From Phycisphaeraceae bacterium (lineage in GTDB: Bacteria; Planctomycetota; Phycisphaerae; Phycisphaerales; UBA1924): 64,000 nucleotides of DNA. The position numbers were made by a program, and so were the translations under genes. The notes below the pieces were generated by a model that worked only from the letters and a program-made list of their open reading frames with translations, was not told the origin of the DNA and did not search any database. Numbering within the stretch: position 1 is the stretch's first letter; each line of letters begins with the position of its first letter. This document shows positions 37,871 through 48,602 of the stretch, in pieces. Where the stretch lies: NCBI GenBank assembly GCA_023898685.1, contig CP060234.1:496001-560000 (forward strand). Reading direction: 5' to 3'.

Positions 37871-38301
37871 CACGCGGCGACCTCCCCGTTCCGCCCGGAC
37901 CGCGCCGAGCCGAACATCTTCGAGAGCGTGATCGTCTCGCCCACCAGCATCGCGCCAGCGACCGCCAGCAGGCTGAGCCAGAACCCGAACGGATCCACAT
38001 CACCGAGCAGCGCGACCCCGAGCCCGATGGCCGGGGCCAGCAGCGTGCGCACGGTCTGGGCCATCAGCAGCGGCAACGCCCAGCCCGCCAGCGGGCGGGG
38101 CTTGAACGCCCGCAGCAACCCGGCCGCCACCGCCGCCGCCGCGCCGGCCGAGACCATCCCGAGCGCCGCCGCGTCGGCGACACCCCGGGTCGAGGCCGCG
38201 GCGATCGCGACCAGGCCCGCGCCCCCACCCCAACAGACCACGGGCGCCACCAGCCTGAGGGCCTGGGCGGAGACGTCGTTCTGGGGGGCGTCGTGGCTCA
38301 T
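37870..38301 (-). CDS. AtpI-like small membrane protein of the ATP synthase block
   Basis: The 143 residues starting MSHDAPQNDV carry about four predicted membrane helices ('LVAPVVCWGGGAGLVAIAA', 'ALPLLMAQTVRTLLAPAIGLG', 'FWLSLLAVAGAMLVGETITL'). The position directly before atpB and the topology match the AtpI/AtpR-type proteins thought to assist c-ring assembly or Mg2+ supply. Sequence similarity is too weak to be sure. The stop overlaps the atpB start. Confidence 0.72.
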   Translation of the reverse strand: MSHDAPQNDVSAQALRLVAPVVCWGGGAGLVAIAAASTRGVADAAALGMVSAGAAAAVAAGLLRAFKPRPLAGWALPLLMAQTVRTLLAPAIGLGVALLGDVDPFGFWLSLLAVAGAMLVGETITLSKMFGSARSGRNGEVAA

Positions 38302-38363
38302 GGTGTGCGCGTCCGGGACGGCGAATCTGGGGACGTTCCCGGGGGGCAAAGAATAGCGGCCGC

Positions 38364-38654
38364 TCACGCTCCCGGCGAGCCGTCCGGGCCGTGTTTCTCC
38401 TGTTCGGCGGGATTCTCGCCGCCCCTCCGGCCGGCCCCCCCGGGGCGTTGGGAGGCCCGGTTGAGCGCCATCGCCTCGCGGATGAACTGGTACATGCCGG
38501 CGACCAGCCCGACCAGCGCCAGACCCAGCATCCACCAGGGCGTCGTGCCCGCGAAATGGTCGATGATCGCCCCGAGGACGAGCATCCCGCCCACCGCGTA
38601 GGCCATGTCAAGCCCCAGGGCCCAGGCTCGGATCTCGTTGGGGGCTTGGCCCAT
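38364..38654 (-). CDS. AtpZ/AtpI-type FO assembly protein
   Basis: The 96 residues starting MGQAPNEIRA have two membrane helices (AYAVGGMLVLGAIIDHF and WWMLGLALVGLVAGMYQF), separated by a short loop with 'AGTTPWW'. This is the pattern of the small AtpZ (F0F1-ATPase subunit I-like) family. A charged tail follows. It is the first gene of the atp block. Confidence 0.8.
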   Translation of the reverse strand: MGQAPNEIRAWALGLDMAYAVGGMLVLGAIIDHFAGTTPWWMLGLALVGLVAGMYQFIREAMALNRASQRPGGAGRRGGENPAEQEKHGPDGSPGA

Positions 38655-38738
38655 AAGAGGGAGCGTACCACGTCGGTTGGCGGCGGCGCGGCCATCCCAG
38701 ATCGCGGGCGCCTCACCTCTCTGGGACCGCCGGTGTGG

Positions 38739-38813
38739 CATGGCCACGCGAAGCGCGGCCATGAGCCCACGATTCCGCGGACACAGCCCATGCCCGCGCT
38801 CCGCGCGGGCATG
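38739..38813. repeat. two palindromes between the atp block and alaS
   Basis: The first, CATGGCCACGC-GAA-GCGCGGCCATG (38739-38763), has one mismatch. The second, CATGCCCGCG-CTCCG-CGCGGGCATG (38789-38813), has a perfect 10-bp stem. Both share the flank 'GTGGCATG'/'CATGCCAC', so together they resemble a dispersed REP-like element. Confidence 0.7.
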
Positions 38814-38846
38814 CCACTCTGTCGCCTTGCCGCGTTACCGCGTCAC

Positions 38847-41705
<2,859 letters not shown>

Positions 41706-41827
41706 GGTGTTTCCCCGACAGGATTCCTGAAATCGCCAGCATCGTAGCCGTGGTCGGGCATCGCCCCGGCGATCCCATCGGCCCGGCCGCGGAGCGCCAA
41801 CGATGAACGGACCGGGGAGGAAACCGC

Positions 41828-42277
41828 ATGCCCGACCAGCTCAGCGAATCCCGCCGATGGGTCATCGAGGCCTGGAGGCGGGCCCAGACCGAGGCCGACT
41901 ACGCCGCCCCCTGGTGCAAGGCGGTCCGGGGGCTCACCCCCGCCCAGGCGATGCAAGCCCCCGCGCCGGGGCGGCACTCGATCGCCCAGATCGTCGCCCA
42001 CGTCTGCTTCTGGCGCGCGTACTTCGTCGACCGGGCCCGGGGCGGGGAGCGGCTCGACCGGGCGGAGATCGACCGGCAGTCGTGGCCCGACCCGGGCGAG
42101 GACGAGTGGGCGGGGCTGATCGAGCGGTTCGGCGAGACGCACGCCCTCGTGCTCGCGGCGCTCGAGGACCCGGAGCTCGACACGTCGGCGCTCCAGGAAT
42201 TGCTGATGCACGACTGCTACCACGTGGGGCAGGTCATGTATGTCCGGGCGCTGCTGGGGCTGAAGGCGATCGGGTAG
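41828..42277 (+). CDS. DinB/YfiT-like four-helix metalloprotein
   Basis: The 149 residues fit the DinB-like superfamily. Three candidate metal ligands are His58 ('QIVAHVCFW'), His128 and His132 ('LMHDCYHVGQV'). Family members include thiol-S-transferases and proteins of unknown role, so no substrate is assigned. It is divergent from alaS with a 122-bp gap, in which GGAGGAAACCGC precedes the ATG. Confidence 0.82.
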   Translation: MPDQLSESRRWVIEAWRRAQTEADYAAPWCKAVRGLTPAQAMQAPAPGRHSIAQIVAHVCFWRAYFVDRARGGERLDRAEIDRQSWPDPGEDEWAGLIERFGETHALVLAALEDPELDTSALQELLMHDCYHVGQVMYVRALLGLKAIG

Positions 42278-42418
42278 GCATTCCGGGAGGACGAGGCGGG
42301 AGTCTTCCCACCCTCTTCCCGGCGACGGGGGAAAGGGGGGTAGCGGGTCAACCGCGTGCAAGAACAGGCTTGGAGCCCGAAGGCGCGGCCGGTAAGATGT
42401 CGCCGAGAGGAGATGGCC

Positions 42419-43351
42419 ATGCAGTTCCGTGTCGTCACGGTCGTCGCTACCGCTTTGTTCGTCGTCGCCGTGCCCTTCACCTGGGCGGGGGATGATGTGT
42501 CCGGCAAGCTCGTTGTCTTCGGTGACGAGTGGGCGGTGAGCGATACCGCCTTCGACGAAGACCTCGCGACGACCACCCAGTTCGCCCTCAATCTCGCCGA
42601 CTACTTCGCGACTGGTGACAGCGGGGTGTTTCTCATCTACAGCCAGAACCCGTTCGCGTACGGGCAAGAGTTCATCGACGCGCTCACCGCCGCGGGGCAC
42701 ACAGTCGCCGACAACCCGCCCGATCTGGACTTCACACCCGAGGGCCTCGCGTCGTACGACGGGGTCTTTCTCGCCGGGCCGCTCGGTTCGGGTCCCGGCA
42801 ACGCATCGGTGCTGGCTGACTACATCCGCGCGGGCGGGTCGGTGATGGTTTCGGCGGGGACGGGCTCACCCTTCTCTGGCGCGCCCGGCGAGGCGGCTGC
42901 GTGGAATCCGTTGCTCAACGCGTTCGGCCTGGCATTCGGCGCGGTCTACTACGGACTTCCGACCACCACGCCCTTGCTCGACGTTCCACTACTCCCGACG
43001 GTGAGCCTGTTGGGGCGCAACCTCGACTCGGTCTTGTGGGGATACGGGCAGGAGGTCATTGTCATCGATCCGTCCGATCCCGGTGTGAGCATCGAACTGA
43101 CCGGCGATTTCACGGGTATGACCCAGCCCCCGCCGGGCGGAATCATGCCGATCGCCGGGGCGTACAACATTCCGGCGTGTGCGCTCGCGGATATCGCCGA
43201 GCCCTTCGGTCTGCTTGACCTCGCCGATGTCACGACCTTTATCACCGAGTTTGTCGGGATGGGCTCCATCGCCGACTTCAACGGGGATGGCCTGTTCGAT
43301 CTGTCGGACATAGGCCTCTTTGTGAACTCGTTCGTTGCCGGCTGCCCCTGA
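42419..43351 (+). CDS. exported protein with double-EF-hand (GC-type dockerin) tail
   Basis: The start at ATG 42419 has AGAGGAG upstream and gives 310 residues; ATG 42413 is also possible. A signal peptide (VVATALFVVAVPFTWAG) is followed by a domain with the look of a Rossmann/glutamine-amidotransferase-like fold. It has 'KLVVFGDEWAVSD', 'GVFLAGPLGSG' and 'YIRAGGSVMVSAGTGSP'. The last ~60 residues are a two-loop EF-hand tail (CALADIAEPFGLLDLADV ... FVAGCP). The function is unknown. Confidence 0.83.
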   Translation: MQFRVVTVVATALFVVAVPFTWAGDDVSGKLVVFGDEWAVSDTAFDEDLATTTQFALNLADYFATGDSGVFLIYSQNPFAYGQEFIDALTAAGHTVADNPPDLDFTPEGLASYDGVFLAGPLGSGPGNASVLADYIRAGGSVMVSAGTGSPFSGAPGEAAAWNPLLNAFGLAFGAVYYGLPTTTPLLDVPLLPTVSLLGRNLDSVLWGYGQEVIVIDPSDPGVSIELTGDFTGMTQPPPGGIMPIAGAYNIPACALADIAEPFGLLDLADVTTFITEFVGMGSIADFNGDGLFDLSDIGLFVNSFVAGCP

Positions 43352-43498
43352 GCGATCATCCTCCGTCTCCCGGCCTTGCGGGGAAAGGGCCTCCCCCTTC
43401 TCCTTGCTCAATGGCATCGTTCGATCGACGAGACAAGGAGCAGGAGAGGAGGAAGGAGCCCCTCACCAGGCGACGCTGCGCGTCGTCGAACGCTCCTA

Positions 43499-44554
43499 GA
43501 GCGTCTTCATTCAACGTGTAGCGTGTATCCACAGTGCCGGAAGCAGTTCTTGGCGTCGGTGGGCGTGACCCGTTCGAGGACGGTCTGCATCGCTGTCCAG
43601 AGCGTCTGTCGTGTGCGGCACGCGAGGCCGCGGAGGAGTTGCTTGATCTTGCTGAAGACCATCTCGATCGGGTTCAGATCGGGGCTGTAGGGCGGCAGGA
43701 ACACGAGTTCGGCCCCGGCCGATTCGATCAGCTCACGCACGCGGACGCCCTTGTGGCTCGAGAGGTTGTCCATCACGACGACGTCGCCGGGCCGCAACTC
43801 GGGCACGAGGACATGCTCGACGAAGGCATCGAAGACGTCCCTGTTCACCGCCCCGTCGACGACCGTCGAGCAGACGACACCCCCGATCCCCAACGCCGCG
43901 ATCAGTGTCGTGGTCTTCCAGTGCCCGTGAGGGACCCTGGCGACCAACCGTTCACCGCGGGGTGAGCGGCCGCGGGTCCTGGTCATGTTGGTTTTGGCCC
44001 AGGTCTCGTCGATGAAGATCAGCCGACACGCATCGAGATCGGGCTGCTCGGCCTTCCACTCAACCCGCTTCTCGGTGACGTCGGGGCGGTCCTGCTCGGC
44101 CGCGTGGATCGTCTTTTTTTCAAGCCCAGGCCCATCTTCTTCAGGGCCACGCACACCCCGGACTCGCTGCACCCACAGGCGAGGCGGTCGCGGAGCTCGA
44201 TCAGCGTCGCGTCCGGCTGCTCGGCGACGAGTTCGGCCAGCCGCCTGCGATCGATCTTGATCGGCCCGGGCCCGCCCATCGGGCGCGGCGCGATCTCACC
44301 GAACTCGCGTCGGCGCTGCTTGACGCGACGGACCCACGAACGGCTGACGCCGAAGGCCTCGGCGACCTCCTTGGTCTGCATGCCCCGATCACACGCGGCA
44401 AGAACTTTGGCGCGGAGATCCCCTGAGTACGCGGCGCCCATCCATGGCCCCTTCCCGGCCGGCTCATCGGCCGGGAACGAAACTACACCCGGCGACGCGA
44501 TCGCGCAACACCCAACACGCGCCTATCAGCGCTACGCGTGAGCTCAAGACGCTC
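43499..44554 (-). mobile_element. IS630-family insertion sequence (1056 bp)
   Basis: Imperfect terminal inverted repeats of about 27-29 bp begin GAGCGTCTT at both ends and share 'GTAGCG' further in. The element is flanked by TA on each side (43497-43498 and 44555-44556), the duplicated target expected of IS630/Tc1-type elements. The rebuilt empty site CTCCTAGG contains CTAG. Both the transposase and the ends look intact, so the element may be active. Confidence 0.88.
43507..44441 (-). CDS. IS630-family transposase, made by -1 frameshifting
   Basis: Two overlapping frames encode the protein. The first (44441 to 44019) has the HTH region ('SGDLRAKVLAACDRGMQTKE'). The second (44172 to 43507) has the catalytic DDE domain. 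They overlap at seven A residues on the coding strand (44120-44114), where a -1 slip joins '...GLK' to 'KKTIHAAEQ'. The catalytic residues are Asp in 'FIDETWAK', Asp in 'VMDNLSSHK' and Glu in 'DLNPIEMVF', with 34 residues between the last two (DD34E). Length and motifs are normal for IS630. Confidence 0.93.
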
Positions 44555-44712
44555 TAGGCGACCGGGGAGAGCGGGATCAGCCTCGGCGCCGTACGAGAGC
44601 TTGGGGGCGGCACGTCGCAAGCTGGTAGGTGGGGCGTTCCAGTCCATCACCGACACCGCACGACGCGCCCGTCGGGCAGGTCGTAGCGTCAATCAGATGC
44701 CTGGCCGTCAGC

Positions 44713-46743
44713 TCACGCCGGACTGGGCATCGCCCCCGACGGCGGGAAATCCGGATCCTCGCCGCCCCGCGGCTTCGGGGGCGCGTGGGTCACGCCGGGC
44801 TTGGGGCCCGCGAGCAGGTCGGCCACCGTCGGCTTGTTGAGCGGCTCGCCCCGGATCAGCCGGTGCACGTCGTCGCTGCCCAGCGTCTCGTGCTTGAGCA
44901 GCGCCTCGGCCACCGCGGTCACGCGGTTCCAGTGCTCGTTGAGCATCCGCTGGGCGTCGTCGTACGCCTCGTCGACCAGGCGGCGGACCTCCTCGTCGAT
45001 CTGCTTGGCGGTCTCGTCCGAGTAATCCCGCTCGGGCATGAAGGTTTGCCGCGTGTCCTCGCCGGTGTACTTGACGAAGCCGAGCCGCTCGCTCATGCCC
45101 CAGTCGAGCACCATGAGGCGGGCGAGCTGGGTGATCTGGGCGATGTCCTGGCTCGCGCCGCTGGAGACGTCGCCCATCGCCTTCTCCTCGGCGATGCGCC
45201 CGCCGCAGAGGACGCGCATGGTGGCCCGCAGCCACTTGAGGCTGTAGCCCATGCGGTCCTTCTCGGGGAGGCTGAACGTCGCCCCGCCCGCGCTGCCGCG
45301 GGGGATGATCGTCACCTTGTGCAGTGGGTCGGCGTCCTTGAGCAGCGCCTGGAGCACCGCGTGCCCGGCCTCGTGATAGGCGACCAGCTTGTTCTCGTCG
45401 GCCTCGCGGACGCGGCTGCGCTTGGCACGCCCGAACTTCACCTTGTCGCGGGCTTCTTCGAGGTCCTCGTGCTCGACGAAGTCCTTGTTGTGCAGCGTCG
45501 CGCCGATCGCGGCCTCGTTGATGATCGCCGCGAGGTCGGCCCCGCTGAACATGGGCGTGCCCCGCGCGATCTTCTCGAGGTTCACGTCGGGGCCCAGCGT
45601 CACCTTCGCGGCGTGGACCTTCAAGATCTCGAGCCGGCCCTTGACGTCGGGCAGCGGCACCTGGATCTGCCGGTCGAACCGGCCCGGGCGCGTCAGCGCC
45701 GGGTCGAGCACGTCGGCCCGGTTGGTCGCGGCGATCACGATCACGCCGTCGCCCGAGGCGAACCCGTCCATCTCGACGAGGATCGCGTTGAGCGTCTGCT
45801 CACGCTCGTCGTGCCCGCCCTGGCTGAACCCACCCCCGCGGCGACGCCCCACCGCGTCGATCTCGTCGAGGAAGATGATGCACGGGCTCGAGTCCTTGGC
45901 CTGCTTGAACAGGTCACGCACCCGGCTCGCGCCCACACCCACGAACATCTCGACGAAGTCCGAGCCCGAGATCGAGAAGAACGGCACGTCCGCCTCGCCC
46001 GCGATCGCCTTGGCCAGCAGCGTCTTGCCGCAGCCCGGCTCACCGATCAGCAGCACACCCCGCGGGATCCGCCCGCCCAGCCTCGTGAACCGCTTGGGGT
46101 TCTTGAGGAACTCGATGAGCTCGGAGACCTCGTCCTTGGCCTCGTCGATACCGGCGACGTCGCTGAACGTCACGCCGGTCATCTCCTTGGTCATCGTCCG
46201 GTGCCTGCTCTTGCCGAAGTTGCCCAGCATGCCGGCCCCGCCCCCCGCGTTCTTGATCCCCCGGCTGATGAGGAACCACAGCAGCAGGATGAGCAGGATG
46301 AACGGCCCGAACACGAGCGCGAACTGCATCCACGGGTTGGGTGCGCGCGCCTTGTATCCCCCCGAGCCCGCGGTCAGCGCGTCGAGCTCCTTGGCGATGC
46401 TCTGCCGGTCGGCCGCGTTGATCACGACCTCGATCGTCTTCGGGCCCTCACCCGACTCGGCGTCGACGAGCTTGGCCACGATCGAGGTCTCGCCCAGCAT
46501 GGGCTCACCCTGGATCATGCCCGACTCGTAGTACTTCTTGAACTCAGCCCAGGTGATCTGCCTCCCCGTGCCCGCGTAGCTGAAGAATGTAATCAGCATC
46601 GCGCCCAGCAGGATCAGCATGACAAAACCGAACATGCCCCGCCCACCCGGGTCGGGGTTCTTGGGCCCGGGAACGTTGGGCCCGCCCGGTTTCTCGGGCT
46701 TCGGGCCGCCCTGCTCGGCGAAGGACATCCGGCCGTCAGACAT
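44713..46743 (-). CDS. ftsH: ATP-dependent zinc metalloprotease FtsH
   Basis: The 676 residues start at MSDGRMSFAE (ATG 46743); ATG 46728 is an alternative, and the frame is open further upstream without similarity. Two membrane helices (about 36-55 and 150-172) flank a periplasmic domain. The AAA module has Walker A 'GEPGCGKTLLAKA', Walker B 'IIFLDEID' and SRH 'RPGRFDRQI'. The protease site is HEAGH at 457-461. The Walker A 'GEPGCGKT' differs from the common GPPGTGKT but keeps the GxxxxGKT core. A Pro-rich C-terminal tail ends 'DFPPSGAMPSPA'. It degrades misfolded membrane proteins. Confidence 0.95.
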   Translation of the reverse strand: MSDGRMSFAEQGGPKPEKPGGPNVPGPKNPDPGGRGMFGFVMLILLGAMLITFFSYAGTGRQITWAEFKKYYESGMIQGEPMLGETSIVAKLVDAESGEGPKTIEVVINAADRQSIAKELDALTAGSGGYKARAPNPWMQFALVFGPFILLILLLWFLISRGIKNAGGGAGMLGNFGKSRHRTMTKEMTGVTFSDVAGIDEAKDEVSELIEFLKNPKRFTRLGGRIPRGVLLIGEPGCGKTLLAKAIAGEADVPFFSISGSDFVEMFVGVGASRVRDLFKQAKDSSPCIIFLDEIDAVGRRRGGGFSQGGHDEREQTLNAILVEMDGFASGDGVIVIAATNRADVLDPALTRPGRFDRQIQVPLPDVKGRLEILKVHAAKVTLGPDVNLEKIARGTPMFSGADLAAIINEAAIGATLHNKDFVEHEDLEEARDKVKFGRAKRSRVREADENKLVAYHEAGHAVLQALLKDADPLHKVTIIPRGSAGGATFSLPEKDRMGYSLKWLRATMRVLCGGRIAEEKAMGDVSSGASQDIAQITQLARLMVLDWGMSERLGFVKYTGEDTRQTFMPERDYSDETAKQIDEEVRRLVDEAYDDAQRMLNEHWNRVTAVAEALLKHETLGSDDVHRLIRGEPLNKPTVADLLAGPKPGVTHAPPKPRGGEDPDFPPSGAMPSPA

Positions 46744-46978
46744 CGGGCGATCGCTCGTGTCGTTCGATGGGCGGTGGATCGGCAACAAATGGTGCTCCTG
46801 TCGGCCAAACCCCTGATAAGGGGATCGACCGTGGATCTGGACCCGGAACGCTAGGCCCGGACCCACCGCACGGCGCGCGGTGATTCTCGGCCCTCTCCCA
46901 CACGGCGCCGCTCGACGCCCTACGGTGCGGGCCGATTCCATGTTCGGAACACCAGATCGGGCGGATTCCTTCCGGTCA

Positions 46979-47515
46979 TCAGAAGTCGGCACGAAGTTCG
47001 GCGACGATGGCCCGGGCCATCTCGTCGATCGCGGCCCGCTGGCCCACCTCGATCCGCTCGCCGGGCTCGCCGGCGGCGCCCCGGGCCGGTGTGAAACTCG
47101 AGGCGACACTGAAACGCTCGCGGCGGACGCGGACATCGCCGGTCCGGTTGTCGCGCCAGGTGAAGCTCACCCGGAGCGTCAGGACCTGTTCCTGGACCAA
47201 TCCCGTGGCCGGAGTGCGGGTGAGCACGTCGAGCCGGGCGTCGTCGATCACGCCGGTCAGCACGGTGTCGGCCGCGTCGCGGTCGGCTATGCGCCAGGGC
47301 GTGTCGGTCTGGAGGCGCTTGACGAGTGCCTCGGTGAGCGTCTGCTCGAGCCCGGGTGTGTAGGTGGTGTTGTCGAAGATGGGGACCGCGATCGTGCGCA
47401 CACCCTTGTCGTAGGTGCTGCCGAGGACGTAGCCCTTGTGAGGGTCGCTCGCGCAGCCCGGGAGGGCGAGAAGCGGGGCGATCGCGAGCGTGGCCACGAT
47501 AAGCGCGCGGATCAC
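46979..47515 (-). CDS. LptE-like LPS assembly lipoprotein
   Basis: The 178 residues begin with GTG 47515, overlapping the stop of the upstream gene (GTGA). A lipoprotein signal ends 'LLALPGC' with Cys21 as the lipid site. The body ('VRTIAVPIFDNTTYTPGLEQTLTEALVKRL') is typical of the LptE family, which inserts LPS with LptD in the outer membrane. Planctomycete homologues are divergent, so the symbol is left blank. Confidence 0.85.
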   Translation of the reverse strand: MIRALIVATLAIAPLLALPGCASDPHKGYVLGSTYDKGVRTIAVPIFDNTTYTPGLEQTLTEALVKRLQTDTPWRIADRDAADTVLTGVIDDARLDVLTRTPATGLVQEQVLTLRVSFTWRDNRTGDVRVRRERFSVASSFTPARGAAGEPGERIEVGQRAAIDEMARAIVAELRADF

Positions 47516-48519
47516 TGGTCGGCTCCGGGCTGGGCCGTCGCGCCCGCGGGCTCGGCTTCATCGATCCAGCCCAGTTCCTGCATGGTACGGAGAGCGGTCT
47601 GGGCGGCGCTGGTCGAGGGGTGGCGTCGGAGCAGCCGCTTGAAGACGAACTTCGCGGAGGCGTCGTCGCCCCGGCCCCGATACCAGCGGGCGGACTCGAG
47701 CATCTGCTGGGCCCTCGACTCGTCGATCCGTGAGCCGAGCCCCTCGGCGATGCCCGACTTCAGGGCGTCGGCCGGGTACTGCTGCACATACCGATCGAGC
47801 AGCAGCTCGGCCTCGACGAGGTTGGACGCGTCGTAGGCCGGCCCCTTGAACTGGGCGACGTTGGCGTAGATCTGCCCTAGCAGGGCCTGCTTGGCGTAGT
47901 CGCTGTCGGGATAGTTGGTCCGGAAGATGTCGAACATCTCGACCGCGAGGTCGAGCCGGCGGGTCTTGTAGTAGTGCTCGGCGAGGCGGATGGCCGCGTC
48001 CTCGCTCACCCGGCTGCCGGGTAGTCGCTCCTGGGCGCGGATCATGAGTTCCTCGCCGAGCTGACGGGCGGGCTCGACGCGGATCCAGCCCCAGAGCTTG
48101 CGCCGCATCCCGTCGAGGTACTTCTGGGCGATGTCCATCTCGCGGACGACAGCGGGCTGGAACTCCTCGGAACCCGGGAACTGCTTGATGACCGCCTCGT
48201 AGTCGTAGAGGGCCTCGTACTCGTCGTGCTGCAGGATCTTCGCGTCGCCGCGGAGCAGGTAGGCCCGCGGCAGAAGGGCGTTGTCCGTCCGCTTGTTGGC
48301 CTCGATCCAGGGGTTGAGCAGCCGCTTGGCCTCGGCCGCGTCGTCGCGGGCGATCGCGGCGGCGGCCTGGGCGATCACCCACTCGTCGGTTCCCTCCACG
48401 GGGGTCGATTCGGGCACGAACTCACCGTGCTCGTCGAGGATGTAGTCCTGTGCCACCGCCGTCCGGCCCAAGAGCACGAGCAGGAGGCACGACCCGATGA
48501 CATAGAAAGACCGCGGCAT
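47512..48519 (-). CDS. TPR protein, BamD-like
   Basis: The 335 residues starting MPRSFYVIGS have a signal peptide (LLLVLLGRTAVAQ) with no lipobox cysteine. Several TPR-like repeats follow ('ALYDYEAVIKQFPGSEEFQ', 'AVEMFDIFRTNYPDSDYAK'). This is the pattern of BamD/YfiO, the outer-membrane protein assembly lipoprotein, and the neighbour is LptE-like. The missing lipid anchor leaves open another periplasmic TPR protein such as CpoB. Confidence 0.75.
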   Translation of the reverse strand: MPRSFYVIGSCLLLVLLGRTAVAQDYILDEHGEFVPESTPVEGTDEWVIAQAAAAIARDDAAEAKRLLNPWIEANKRTDNALLPRAYLLRGDAKILQHDEYEALYDYEAVIKQFPGSEEFQPAVVREMDIAQKYLDGMRRKLWGWIRVEPARQLGEELMIRAQERLPGSRVSEDAAIRLAEHYYKTRRLDLAVEMFDIFRTNYPDSDYAKQALLGQIYANVAQFKGPAYDASNLVEAELLLDRYVQQYPADALKSGIAEGLGSRIDESRAQQMLESARWYRGRGDDASAKFVFKRLLRRHPSTSAAQTALRTMQELGWIDEAEPAGATAQPGADQ

Positions 48520-48602
48520 ACCGGGAGCATACCGGCCCGCCGGGGCGGCGTCCCTCCCCCCCGGCGCGAACCGCGACGGCTGGCCCCGCCCCCTGTGCGG
48601 CG

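Noticed and set aside
44555..44712. Possible gene remnant beside the IS element
   Set aside because: Short frames exist, but none has a recognisable motif or matches the other flank, so there is no sign that the IS split a gene.
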